The notes beneath the pieces were generated by a model. It worked only from the letters and a program-made list of their open reading frames with translations. It did no database searches and was not told where the DNA came from. The position numbers were made by a program, and so were the translations under genes. From Diphasiastrum complanatum (taxonomy: Eukaryota; Streptophyta; Lycopodiopsida; Lycopodiales; Lycopodiaceae), in assembly GCA_029204225.1 (NCBI GenBank), contig CM055101.1, forward strand, positions 6,323,118-6,387,117: DNA of 64,000 nucleotides, given 5' to 3'. Shown here piece after piece: positions 1-10,470 of this stretch (positions within the stretch are counted from its first letter, which is position 1; every line of letters starts with the position of its first letter).

Positions 1-141
1 GACTAGTAAGATGCAAGTTTTCTTCTAATTCCTCTATCATTAGGATAAATAGTAACTCTTTGAACATTTCAACACCAACCAGATGGATTTTTAAAGCGAT
101 TCTTTCCTTATGTGTTTGCAACCATGTTTTATGCACCTCCA
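1..141 (-). mobile_element. Ty3/gypsy protease-region fragment (GypG), cut by window edge
   Basis: Read on the minus strand this is a copy of the segment found at 29650-29795 and, in part, 41215-41360: the same stretch ending in a LQTHKER-like motif. It belongs to the gypsy protease region and its downstream linker. It is cut at the left by the window edge and at the right joins a gag zinc-knuckle piece, so it is a fragment within the mosaic. Confidence 0.6.
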
Positions 142-330
142 CTCACGAAGAGGCCGAGCGTCTCAAAAAGGATGGTGATGATCAACAATTATCTTCATCA
201 ACAATAAAAACCAAGAAAGACAAATCCAAGCTAAAGTGCAACTTTTGTGGCAAAAAAGAGTTACTTGATTCTGAGTGCTTTAAGAGGAAAAGAGCAGAAT
301 AAAATCAAGCCTATATCATAGGAGAGTGAT
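141..330 (+). pseudogene. Retroelement gag fragment with decayed zinc knuckle
   Basis: The frame shows a lysine-rich stretch (LKKDGDDQQLSSST) then CNFCGKKELLDSEC, a CX2CX4HX4C zinc knuckle in which the His is replaced by Leu. Such knuckles bind RNA in retrotransposon Gag. A stop follows at about 300. Sister copies lie at 10744-10930 (+), 28875-29075 (-) and, partly, 34360-34440 (+). In three copies the piece sits immediately before the AthL LTR, which suggests a pol-less element or an internal deletion. Confidence 0.6.
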
Positions 331-454
331 AAAGATGAATCAACCATGATGCCCTTTTTTTCATCCTCAAGCTTCAAAGGTGCTGGAGAATATTCGGATC
401 CCAAGGCAACCCTAACCCTAGTTAATAAGTGAGAGGGATTTGGCACCCTACGTG

Positions 455-1108
455 TGTAATTGCAACCTGATGATCACATAGAGATTTGATTAATTAGAAA
501 GTTAATAATAGGACTTTAGGCCTTTTTGTGGGACTTCCAATGTCACAAGGCCCAAAAGTCAAATTAGTGAATAAAATAGGGGTTTCGACCAAAATTGATT
601 TTTAATCTGGGTACCTCCAATTAATGAATGGGTTCCCACTCATTTTAAATTTGATTAGTTAGGGAGGTAGGAATTGGCCAATAGGAATTGCGGCAAAGAC
701 GCTCCAATCCATTATTTAAGTGGTAGTTTCGAATCATTGTACACATTCTCTCTTCATTTCCATACAAACAGGTTGGCCCTCATATGGAATGCATCAAGAA
801 TGTCTTTGCTCTCTATCTCTCTTTCTCAATCTCTCATGCTTTCTTTGTATTTCCTAATTGTTGGATTTGATGTTTATTGGGATTGAATGTTCTTGTGCTT
901 TTGTGAGAGAGAAGAGGAGAGAGAGGGGCAAGTTTCTATCATTGTGGATTAGGGTTAATGGATGTAGTGTTAATGTGCACATGTTGGATTTTGGAATATG
1001 ATATCGCTCTCATAGGAATGAACCTCCGCGTGACAACTAATCTCGTCTCCTTGATGCTTTTGTGCTTGGATCTAGGGTTGAGGCTAGGATAAGAAATAGC
1101 CCACTACA
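455..1108 (+). mobile_element. AthL long terminal repeat, copy 1 (654 bp)
   Basis: The repeat starts TGTAAT and ends ACTACA (TG...CA). It is followed after ATTT by an Athila/Tat-like primer-binding site. The inverted copy at 28089-28742 has exactly the same length, 654 bp, and its ends are the perfect pair TGTAGT/ACTACA. A shortened third copy is at 11085-11355. Boundaries come from comparing the three copies and from the primer-binding site. No ORF worth calling lies inside. Confidence 0.7.
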
Positions 1109-1112
1109 ATTT

Positions 1113-1132
1113 TGGTGCCGTTGCTAGGGAGC
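1113..1132 (+). other. Primer-binding site, Athila/Tat type
   Basis: TGGTGCCGTTGCTAGGGAGC lies 4 bp after the LTR end. Plant Athila/Tat gypsy elements carry a near-identical site attributed to tRNA-Asp priming. The inverted copy is at 28065-28084 and a decayed one lies just after 11355. It sets both the orientation and the 3' end of the LTR. Confidence 0.7.
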
Positions 1133-1550
1133 TCCGCCAATTTTTTTTGTAGCGTGTTTGGGCTGGATGTTAGCTTGCATTTAGGCATGTTGTTTTGGCA
1201 TTAGTAGGGCTAAATTGCATCTTAGGGTTAGATTGGGAGCTATTTTGCTTGATTTGAGTGGTTTTGCTTGTTTGAAATCCAATTTGATTTTTGAGCAATG
1301 GAAGCCAAAGAGATCACAATTCTTAAAATCCATTTGGATCTGAGAAATCAGAGAAAACAACAAAAATCGTTCATTTCTGCAGATTTGGTGAAGAAGAACG
1401 CAATTCCATCATTAGACTTAATAACTTATTTCTCTCTTGAAAAGAACATTCGCCAAGTTGCATAAAGGACCGGATTCATACAGAGTATCTTCAGATTGAA
1501 GGGCAAAAATTAATTCCAAACAAATTTCTAGAAACAGAACAAAAACAATA
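1133..1550 (+). mobile_element. AthL untranslated leader after the primer-binding site
   Basis: This stretch matches the reverse complement of 27640-28060 and its first part matches 11370-11525. It has no convincing ORF. The match ends near 1545, where unrelated AT-rich sequence begins. Placed after LTR and primer-binding site, it is the 5' leader of the AthL element. Confidence 0.5.
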
Positions 1551-1689
1551 AAAAAACCACCAAAAATCCTAAAAATAGAAAAAGAACCTTCGTTTGATTT
1601 ACTGCAATAGGTGCGATTCAGATCTATCTACTGTGAGGTCGGCAAAGATTAATAGCAAAAATAGAAGGCCACAGTGTCTGTTCATCTAG
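1551..1689. other. Short unassigned stretch
   Basis: An A-rich stretch between the AthL leader and the copia tail. It is absent from the sister locus near 27640. I see no gene or motif in it. Confidence 0.3.
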
Positions 1690-1785
1690 TTGATGGTAAC
1701 CTTTTGTTACCGTCATACTGAGAACATATTGGCTGATATTCCAACAAAGCCTTTGTCAAAGGGTAAACCTAAATTCATTTTGAGT
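1690..1785 (+). pseudogene. CopB copia RNase H C-terminal tail
   Basis: The frame reads VTFCYRHTENILADIPTKPLSKGK, the ending of copia RNase H (canonical form ...ADILTKPL). The homologous, longer version is at 44650-44940. About 30 codons remain; the rest of pol is missing to the left. Confidence 0.7.
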
Positions 1786-1985
1786 ACTACTATACAACTT
1801 AAATACTCACTCTCTACAACACTCTACAGAAATGAACTGTTATTTAAACCAATATGCAGTTTTACAAGCATGTTGTTTCCAAATTCATTTTGGGTACTCC
1901 TATACAATATAAATACTCTCTCTATAAGACTCTACAGAAATGAGCTGATATTTAAACCAATCTACAGTTTTACAAGCATATAATG
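1786..1985 (+). mobile_element. CopB LTR-derived sequence, internally duplicated
   Basis: It matches the start of the LTR-like block at 44980-45075. A segment of about 120 bp containing TTTAAACCAAT and TTTTACAAGCAT occurs twice in tandem, at roughly 1776-1872 and 1880-1980, so this copy has a partial duplication. No gene. Confidence 0.45.
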
Positions 1986-3692
1986 ACATTAGCCTAAATG
2001 GTTTTGTGATCAAAACCCATACTTAAATGATACTTGTCACGTGTTTTTGACATGGCTTTACTATAATTCCTCTGTTTTAATTTTTTTTTGGCAAAGATGG
2101 GAGGTTCAACTATGGGTATCCAAGTCTATGTAACAAAAGGACTTTCAAGGAAAATTTGCAATTATCTCCAAGGTGCATGGCCTTATCATTGGTCTATGTG
2201 ATGGTAAGTATTTATAGATTCTTCAAACTTCATATTTTTGTTTTATATGGAGCCCTTGATTTGATTGTGTTATGTTTTTTGTAAGCTTTACCCAATGAAA
2301 TTATTGACTTTTCAAATTAGATTTGTGAATTTGGATGTATTCCAATCTCACAATTAGATTTAGATATTGGTGGAGGGCTCAATTATCCAACATGGATGTG
2401 AGTCTGCATTCATGAAAACAAGAACGTAGCCTGCATGCATGAAATAAAGTGAACAAATTTTTTTTGTTGGTGCATGCTTGATTCCACAATGTTGTTCTTA
2501 TTGTGCTCTTGGATGCTTGAATCGAGAAATAAGACAATGGAAATTCTTTGAAAATGTATTTGTATTTTTTATGATAGTGTCTTCTTTTGGAGGATGTATA
2601 CAAAATGCGTTTCATGTATTGGATGAAGAATTGATGAAGTTTCCAAATATGCGTCTTGTAGTCTACCTTATTAATGGCTGGCAAAGATTATCTAAAATTG
2701 TGAATACTAAAAAGCAAATATTTTGAATATTTATCGTGATTATTGTGTACTAATAGTGATTATTATAAATTTTGATTGTGACTACTAAAATATTATAAAT
2801 ACTTATCATGATTATTGTGAGTACTAGTGTGAATATTTGAGGATCATTGCCAACTGCAAAATTCCAAGATGACGAACATATTTTGTGGCCAAAAATTAAA
2901 GTCAATGTAAGAAACTATCATCATATAAAAATCACCTATTATGTGCAATCTTAATTCTACAATTGTAAAAAATGTTAAACTACTTTTGTGGTAGTGGATG
3001 TGATAGTGTAAGCTCTTGCAACTTAAAACTTTAAAAGAAACAAATGAATCTCACCATAACTTAACTTACCAATAACTACCTCTTTAGCAAAAAAAACTAA
3101 TAAATGCATTTGTTTGAATCTGGAAGATAAGACATAAAATTGTAATGAATAATTTTTTTTTTTTCAATCCACAATTTCACAATCATGGAATACCACAAGG
3201 TTATTGTTTTATTAGGAGAATACAAATGAATCCCAACACCTAAACATGAATCTCATGTTTTTAGAATTCCGCAAACCTAATCATTTGTTCGATTATCCTA
3301 ATGAGTACTCCTTCACTCAAGGCGTAAATCCAATCATTATAGTGATCAGACCTGTCAAGAAGTATAGCCGAGATATTACAACCTAATTATATGCCAGGTT
3401 TAACTACGTACAGAGACAGATAGCATTGCCGGTGAAATATTTTATAAATAAGAATTGTCAATGTGCAGAGGATGTACTAAGAAGGCTCTAGTGTTTACTC
3501 CATACACTAATAGTGATGTTAACCTTGATTGTACTGGGTTTTCTGCTTTTTACCGTGGCTTACCGCAGAATTTGAACATTGAACATTGAAAGGTACAATA
3601 TCTACCTAGAGCACGTTGAGGACAGAAAAAACAATTGTTGTGAAGTTTAACTGCGCAAAAATGATCAAAGTTGAAGATCACCTTTGCATCGT
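1985..3692 (-). repeat. Inverted copy of the S1-gene 3' flank; the gene itself is absent
   Basis: This segment is the reverse complement of 25870-27640, the DNA immediately downstream of the intact S1-type gene, and overlaps the flank at 15290-16160. At its right end, where the S1 coding region should follow, the sequence jumps near 3692 into block B. ORFs on both strands in 2379-2726 recur in the other copies but resemble nothing I know. It contains AT-rich minisatellite-like sequence at 2740-2840 (repeats of a TAGTGATTATT type). Confidence 0.6.
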
Positions 3693-3733
3693 CAACTAAG
3701 TGCAGTAGGACAAGGGAATAAGATCCGATGTAA
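3693..3733 (+). other. 41-bp inverted filler at the junction of S1 flank and block B
   Basis: These bases (starting TAAGTGCAGTAG) run in the direct orientation of 23793-23833, whereas the sequence on both sides runs in the opposite orientation. A short inverted filler like this is typical of end-joining repair, which may have removed the S1 gene here. Confidence 0.55.
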
Positions 3734-5560
3734 AATCTAGAAAGCTCGTCATATTTAATATCTAAAGTGGGTGAATTCAATGTCATGAAAAACAACCTCG
3801 CTAAACATCCCATTCATGTAGTAATCATTCAAAGTTGTGGACACTATATTGTAGCATGGAGTTATGGATAATAACTTGAAAGCATGTGCTCATGTTTACC
3901 ATGAATTACTCTTCACCATGCATTATATATCATTAATCTATCATAGCCTACCTATGACTAATAATGCCTTGATCTCCAACCAATGATAATATTACATATT
4001 GTGTTATATCAAGAGATGGCAACATGTATGAGCAGATTATAAAAACAAGTACACTAATAATATCACATGTCAACAAGGCTTAGATAAATACTCCTTTCTT
4101 AAAAATGATGTTAGGGTTCTTGAGCCAAGTAGACAAATGAAAGGCGTAGACATCCTTGTCCCCTATTTAATAAATTCTAAAATGGCACATAGCATAGTTA
4201 AATAGTACCATATGTTAGGGAAGAGCTTCATTCTCACCATATGCTGGCTCTTGTCTGTGGGAAATCTTTTAGCACTTATCAAGTGACCCAACATAGAAAT
4301 TTGTTCCGTCCTTTTTAGATAGACAATAACATCAAAACGGGCAACATGCCACATTTCTTTTTTGCAGTTGTCGAGTGCGCCTAGTTGATAGAGGCCGACC
4401 TATTGAGGGGTGTATTTGTTGACCATAGTTTATGGATGCAATTTGTTAATGAATAAATTGAGTGCACGTGTCCAACGAGTCTATTCATATGTTATGATAG
4501 CCACTTGCTAAGTTTTTTCACAGATTGTAGACATCAAACGTAGGTCATTTCTTTGGTGTTTAGATTCTTTCCACACTCATTCATCTATGTTTATTACTAT
4601 TAATCGAATTCTGATCTAATAGGGCAACTATAACATTGTCCAACCAGAGCAAGCATTTACCAAACCTAAGAAAACGACTATAACTAAAAGGTATTTACTT
4701 GGATCACACCAATGAAATGTGAAAATTGTTGAGGGTCTCTACCAAGGTTTAGTCTTAGAGCTCGAAGATTTTTGGCTACAATTACCAAACTAAAACATCT
4801 AACACTTACTAACTCTAAATTGGTATCAATAATGTTTGTGACAACTATATTGTCGCCAATATGTTCTTTCTTAGAACATAAAGTCATGCAACTCTATCAT
4901 TAAGCAGAAGAAAAGGTAATTTGAAATCTTAAACCCACGGATATTACCCAAACCTTTGATGTTACTGGATGTCCAAGCAAAATCAAAATATCAGTTGATA
5001 ACCAATATCTTTTCACATAACCATCCTTATGTCTTTCCTATGAAAACATCGGCTAACATCTCAGCACATTTCTCAAATCAATTATTCATTTTCGTTACAT
5101 GCAGGTATCACAACTCAATACCATGCATCGCAGTCACATGAGTCCTATGTCCATGGCAAGACGAGGATGACACAGCCGACGGATCTAATTCGATGTTTCA
5201 TACTAGCACATATGTATGTGCGCTTATTTATTTAGTTGGTAATATGTTTATGTACTTGGACCATTAATGTATGTCTATTTTGTTAATCATAAATGTTTCT
5301 CATTAGTCTTTAATTGCATGAAATGTAGCATAAATATTTGTAAGTTTTTTAATAACAATTATAAACAAATGATTTTGCTGACCGACTTCATAAGAAGTGG
5401 TACAACAAGGCTCCTAGAAATCGATGGAGTCAATTTTTGAATGGAGCCAATATATTGGTTCCATAATGTCCTAAAAGCCTAATATAATTTTTGTCTCCTC
5501 AGAATAAGGTCCAATCTTATGCTGAAAAACTACCTTTTCTTCTGCATTGAATTTCTTGGG
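3734..5560 (-). repeat. Block B, copy 1 (inverted)
   Basis: This is the reverse complement of 37740-39420 and of 12540-14130, with small indels. It contains the recurring 67-codon ORF at 4684-4887 and an extra ORF at 4163-4354. I see no TE protein motif inside, yet the block ends exactly where GypG linker sequence begins in every full copy, so it travels with GypG. Confidence 0.6.
4684..4887 (-). CDS. Block B recurring 67-codon ORF, copy 1
   Basis: The protein starts MTLCSKKEHIGDNIV and contains VRCFSLVIVAKNLRALRLN. Copies of the same length are at 13088-13291 and 38247-38450, with a degraded one near 21610-21840. Similar length and few changes hint at either recent duplication or some constraint. 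The NLRALRLN stretch is loosely leucine-rich-like, but 67 residues are too few to name a family. It could be a leftover exon. Confidence 0.3.
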   Translation of the reverse strand: MTLCSKKEHIGDNIVVTNIIDTNLELVSVRCFSLVIVAKNLRALRLNLGRDPQQFSHFIGVIQVNTF

Positions 5561-6395
5561 ATAATTATGGTTAATCAGATATTCGATGATATCAGAATAT
5601 AGCGAATTCTCTACGTTGAAGAAAAATAGCTCTTCATCAAGAGATCTATCTTCAAGTGGTTCATTGGTTTTGAACCATCTTCAAGTCGAGATAGAAAGTT
5701 TGCATTGGTATGATGCTTGGGCCACAGTTGCTCCATGGGCATTCTCAATAATGGCTTACCGTCTTTGTACTGAGGACGATGTTTAACAACATTATCATTG
5801 CCTCGCTTATACAATCTACCACGAACCACCTGAAAATTCCTACCTTGCCAAATTGATTGACAATATTGAGATTTCTTAAAATGGTTTGCAAAAGCACCCG
5901 TTGTTAAAAAAGTAAATAAATTCCCATACCAAGAATCTATGATTGGTTTCAAATCAAATAAATGCGCATTAGACATTTCATCAATACCTTCCTCAACCAT
6001 GCTCGTTGGAATAAGGGAAGCTGATCCTCAATAGTATCAACCCTTCCAGGTCGAATGCGTACATCAAAAACAAATTTCTACAGCAAAATCAACCATCTTG
6101 TAATTCTCTTAACAATTACAGGTTTATTACTAATATAGAAGAATAGTTGATGATCCATATGTACAACAAACTTATTATCCAAAAAAAAATGTTGAAACTT
6201 TGGAAGTGCAAAAATCAAATTTAACACTTCATGTTATGTTGTTGAATATTTTTTCTCAGTAGGAGTCAATTGCTTGCTTGCATGATATATAGGATGCTTA
6301 TGCCCCTCTTCCTCTCTAGGTTGCGCTAATACACAATCCCCTAATATATGAGATGCATCTGCATGACCATGGAATGATTTTCTCCAATCTAAATA
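5560..6395 (-). pseudogene. GypG gypsy RNase H plus pol linker, copy 1
   Basis: On the minus strand RNase H (about 6395-6010) has the HADAS/LGDCVLAQ type motifs, broken by stops. The linker ORF 6000-5611 follows, with MSNAHLF and SWYGNLFTFL. In Ty3/gypsy pol this linker joins RNase H to integrase. The ORF then enters a second linker-like segment (FLSRLEDGSK) from a different gypsy lineage. Better copies are at 33327, 36770 and 40551. Confidence 0.65.
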
Positions 6396-6439
6396 TCAAA
6401 AGGCTTTATAACGCTTAATGATTACACAATAGACTACTC

Positions 6440-6690
6440 AGGCAATCATGATGGATCATAGATTCTTGACATGCAATAGTTTGAACTGACATGCATGGAC
6501 ATTAAGCAATGGAGGGCATGACATGCAAGAGTCTAAACTGACATGCATGGTTATTAGGCAATAGATGGCGTGATATGCAAGAGTCTAAACTAACATGCAT
6601 GGACATTAGGCCACAAATGGCATGACATGCAAGATTCTAACTGACATGCATGGTCATTAGGCAATGGAGGGCTTGACATGCAAGATTTTA
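6440..6690. repeat. Minisatellite of about 60-bp units, copy 1
   Basis: Four to five degenerate tandem units carry the core GACATGCATGGNCATTAGGC, followed by a variable AATGGAGGGCATGACATGCAAGA part. The core holds the palindrome ACATGCATGT-like sequence. The array recurs inverted at 36503-36665 and 40225-40450, each time beside GypG RNase H, so it is part of the GypG internal region. Confidence 0.7.
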
Positions 6691-6704
6691 ATCAACCATT
6701 CTTA

Positions 6705-7964
6705 CATATGGATATCAGATTCAAGAACATACCATGGTTTCAGGAGAGGATGAAAGTGAGAGAGAGAGTGTATGTTGTTTGTGTGTGTGAGAGAATGTGA
6801 AAGAGAGATAGAGATCCAAGAGGGTTTAGTCTCCAAGAATTCTACAATCCACAAATTAGCATAGCCTCCTTGAGCCAATGCATCAATCTTCTTCTCCAGA
6901 GCGGCTATACACAACAAACAACAAATGGGCAAAGCTTGGATGCAAAATCATCGAATCCCCTTGGTAGTAGGGTGCATTTCCACTTATGTAGAGAGTGGAG
7001 AGTCCTTCCAAAGTGAGTGAGGTGTCAAGTTTAAGTGCATGAGGTGTGAGGAAGACTCCAATTGGACTTATGGTGAAGTGGAGTGCATGGAGGAGGTGTA
7101 TTAGTAGAGAGGGTGAATGGGTAATGTGTATTAGCTTGGGAGGGTTATTATGATGATTTGGCATATGAAGTGAGGGTGTAGGTGGGCGTCCCATTCTAGG
7201 TGTCAAATAGCCTAGAATTCATGTAACAAAGTAGGTGGTACAAGGTTTAATCTTGAATTTTATTTACAGATAGTTTTTCATAGTCACAACTTGGGAATTC
7301 ACCCAAGTGCAATCTTCTTAAGGAAAAGCCAAGATATATGTCCATCTTTTTTTGTGTAATGTCCATCAATTCCTAGGCCCTTTTTTTTGTGGAGGTTGCC
7401 CATCCTCAATCATGGTCATTGGCACTTTTTTTTTCTACAGGTTGACGATCCTCAATCATGGTCATTGGCACTTTTTTCTAGAGGTGGCCCATCCTCAATC
7501 ATGGTTGAAAGGGTCACTAGGGTGATCAGACCCTAGACCTTGTCTTGTTCTTTATAGACTCCTCTGAGCCTTTATTATAGACTTGGATATAAGCCTTCTT
7601 TATAGACTCTTCTGAGCCTTCATTATAGACTTTTTCAAGAGCCTTCTTGTTTATTATCTTAAGCTTAGAAAGCTTCTTGTTCCGATTCTTGTTCTTCTGG
7701 CATTTTCCTTAGTACCTGCACTTACCCTCAAATAGAGGTCTATCCTTAAGGCCAAAAGCCTTCTTATTCTCGTACTTGTCCTTTAGGGACTTTCATAAGT
7801 ACTTATACATACCCTCAAAGAAGAGTCAACAAATTCATACAATATCCAAAAAGAATATTGATCCTTGATACTTTCACATCATCTAAGACTATATGGACTT
7901 TGAAGCTGGAAAAGTCTTTTATTACTAAGGGGCAATTTGTCTCTACAAATTACATATGCATACA
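6705..7964 (-). mobile_element. GypG long terminal repeat, fullest copy
   Basis: On the minus strand the LTR starts TGTATGCATATG at 7964, directly after a polypurine tract of six G. It extends at least to the (CT/CA)-rich stretch near 6750; the exact 3' end is not certain because no standard primer-binding site is clear. Partial copies are at 33061-33326 (5' end), 39605-40210 (3' half) and 12075-12310. It includes two internal tandem repeats. ORFs at 6702-6932 and 7206-6883 are incidental. Confidence 0.6.
7370..7510. repeat. Tandem repeat inside GypG LTR (about 58-bp unit)
   Basis: Three copies of CCATCCTCAATCATGGTCATT followed by a T-run occur at about 7398, 7448 and 7488. A second set with CTTTATAGACTCTTCTGAGCC follows at 7548-7640. 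Both lie within the LTR. Confidence 0.6.
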
Positions 7965-7975
7965 CCCCCCATTTC
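7965..7975 (-). other. GypG polypurine tract
   Basis: On the minus strand AAATGGGGGG directly precedes the LTR start TGTATGC. The same junction stands at 33051-33060. It is the expected plus-strand primer of reverse transcription and fixes the LTR 5' end. Confidence 0.65.
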
Positions 7976-8242
7976 ATAATAAAAGCTATTTTTTCGTGAT
8001 CGTTTTCTGATGATGGATTGGTTTGGCATCAATGGTGACATCAATGAAAAAGCTCCGTGGCATGAGCAAGGAACTTTGGATCATGTTTTGTAGTGATGAA
8101 TATACACTTTGGGTCCTCATGAGTTACCAAATTAATTCGATTCATTTTCTCACAAGCAATCTATGAGGGATTTTGCTGTTGGTTCATCTCTCAAAGTACA
8201 TGACTCTTTGACAAACTCTTAGGCCATTGTGCCTTAAAATTC
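7976..8242 (-). mobile_element. GypG 3' internal region, non-coding
   Basis: It matches the reverse complement of 32718-33050 and 36204-36495. It lies between an inserted CopA LTR and the GypG polypurine tract. It holds no ORF. Its junction with the CopA LTR is identical in all copies, so the CopA insertion came before duplication of the composite. Confidence 0.55.
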
Positions 8243-9046
8243 AAACTTGTAAACAACAGATAATGTTGAATAAAAATAACAACGGAACTTTATCTACCTA
8301 TAGCATGCATTCTGATATCGCAGATCATACACATTACTAAACTGAACATTGAGAAAATTAATTCTATTATCAGAGTTGAATTTACAATACAATTCTTGAG
8401 CGCTGTCTGTTTCCCAGATCAGCGCATTGGCGCGAGAGAGATGTTCTCTTCTCATGAATGATACGACTAGCTACTGCTAATATGTAAACTCACTCTGGAA
8501 CTATCTCAGATTGTCTGTCTGTGTGTCCGTGATTATTTTGTATATCCTTCGTTGACTCCTTTATGTGATCAATCCAAAAGCTGACTAAAGGGCAACAGTT
8601 TTAAGGCTAGTGCCCCACCTTTAAAGGTAGGTGTCCTCCTTTTAAGGGCAGTTGTAGCTTTTTCAGAAAAGCGAAAAAGCCGAAATGCGAAAAAGCCGAC
8701 TTTGGGTCAAAAACCAATTCTAAGGCAAACGTCGCCTTTCTAAGGGTGAGTGTCCCTATTTTTTAGGGTCTAAACCTTTCTAAGGCATTTTAGAGACATT
8801 GTCGCCTTTCTCGCAAGAATGCGAAAAATGCGACAGTGTCGGGAAAAGTTCTCAGAATTATTTTCTAAGTGTTTTAGACCTAGGGATGAATTTTTCTCAT
8901 GACCCAAAAAGCGAACTGTGTGACAAAACAGTTCAAAAATGCAAACTAATTCAAAATGCACAGTCATGGAAAAACAACAAAGGAAAAACTAAGGAAAAAT
9001 GCTAAGGCTTTGAAAGATAGAAACTCTTGGTTTCTTCCTCTCCTTC
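8243..9046 (-). mobile_element. CopA LTR, copy 1
   Basis: On the minus strand the LTR begins just after the purine-rich tract TTTGAGAAGGAGA and ends near the TTTACAAGTTTGAATTTT motif. It contains an array of degenerate units of about 100 bp with CGAAAAAGC and CCTTAGAA motifs. Related copies are at 17166-18078, 31862-32717, 34596-35100 and 35165-36010. The ORFs at 8770-9005 are incidental. Confidence 0.65.
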
Positions 9047-9089
9047 TCAAAGCTGATATTTTTCTGATTACTAAGCTTGTGCTCTGCTT

Positions 9090-10470
9090 CTAAAAAATCA
9101 CCTTGTCAAGAGGCTTTGTAAAAATATCAGCCACCATCTGCTTCGTTGGAATAAACTCGGTCTTTAGCCTGTCTTTCTCAACTAGATATCTTATCAGATG
9201 ATATCTCATAGCAATGTATTTTGTCCTGGAATGAAACACTGGATCCTTCGTTAGAAGAATGGCGGATGTATTGTCCATGAAGAGTAGCAGCGGCTCGTTG
9301 GAGTTCTCTCCCAGTCTTTCAAGGAACTGCTTGAGCCATGTAAGCTCGTTTGCCATCTTGGCTGCTACAACATACTCTGCTTCGCAGGATGACTACACAG
9401 TTACAGTCTGCTGATCCATATCACAACTGCACTGGCTTCTATTGTGCATCCTCCTAAGACACTCTTGCAGTCATTTTTCAAGGATGCCTAGCTTGCATAG
9501 CTATAGAATTTGATTTGGAATCCTTCATGCTGAGAGAAACATAGCCCATAATCTTTCGTCTGTTGAAGGTATTGTAGAATTCTCTTGGCTATCTTCCAGT
9601 GCATAGGGCCTGGATTAGTATTAAATTGGCTCATTCTGAGAATTGCATAAGTGATGTCAGGGTGTGTATTATCTGCCAAGTACATGAGCGACCTAATTAA
9701 CCTCTTGTAGGGCACATTGTGCATGTCTTTTTGCTCTTTTGCGTTCTGCGAGTAGTCTTGCTTGGTCAAAACTGTTCCAGCTACCATGGGTGTATTGGCT
9801 CCCTTGCAGTCAGTCATTTGAAAATCATCAATGATTTTTTGGATGTATCTTGACTGGTGAAGATACAACTTGCCCCCGTCAAGATCTTTGTGAACCTGCA
9901 ATCCTAGGTAGCATATTTCTTTCCCTAGGTCTAATATTTCAAAATGCTGTGAAATATCATGGTTCACCTGAGCAATAAGCTCGTCGCTTTTGGTCAGGAT
10001 CAAAGTGTCGTCCACGTAGACTGCTATGGTTATGATTTTTCCATCTGTGATATCTGGACAGTTGATAGCTTCCTCATGTGTTTGAGGTTCTCAGCCAAAT
10101 CCACAGAATTTCTCTAATATAGAGGCTGGGCTTTCAGGCACAAATCTGACAGGTGCTCTTCTTTCAATCGTGGATCTTCTTGGAGTGTTTGCAGTCAAAT
10201 CGATGGCCTTGTCTTTGTCAAGCTTTTTGCCTCTGCTGACTGCTGAACTAGTATGAGTAGCAGGTGTCCTAGATAAAGGATGTGTGCCTTGCTGCTCGTC
10301 ATTTGAATAGTCACTCTGTCCATCTGGAATTTCAGCATCTTGCTCCGCATGCTCAAGGTCTGCTTCCTCCGTGGAAGTTGGCAGGTCATAGTAGTCTCTC
10401 GTCAAGATTCGGAGCCAATTGGAACTCCGTTAGCCATTGTGTTTGACTCATCAAATCTGACGTCTCTGAT
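9090..10470 (-). pseudogene. CopA copia polyprotein: integrase-RT linker, partial RT, RNase H
   Basis: On the minus strand, in order: RDVRFDES and the Ser/Thr-rich linker (10460-10130), the start of the RT domain, then RT with the catalytic YVDD (about 10020) and YLGLQV, the PGPMHW RNase H connection, and finally MANELTWLKQFL and ADIFTKPL (9356-9090). A deletion of about 0.5 kb joins INCPD directly to ITDGK, removing the first RT motifs including its first catalytic Asp. Stops and frame breaks lie near 9480 and 9400. The sister 30188-31812 keeps the deleted part. Confidence 0.85.

Noticed and set aside
400-425. Telomere-like CCCTAA repeats
   Set aside because: Only about two units occur, repeated at the same place before each AthL LTR; too short for an interstitial telomere.
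2379-2726. Overlapping ORFs on both strands as genes
   Set aside because: Both belong to the duplicated S1 3' flank, are disrupted in the 27-kb copy and show no domain.
6440-6690. CRISPR-like spaced repeats
   Set aside because: Units are degenerate tandem repeats without constant repeats and unique spacers, and they lie inside a plant gypsy element.
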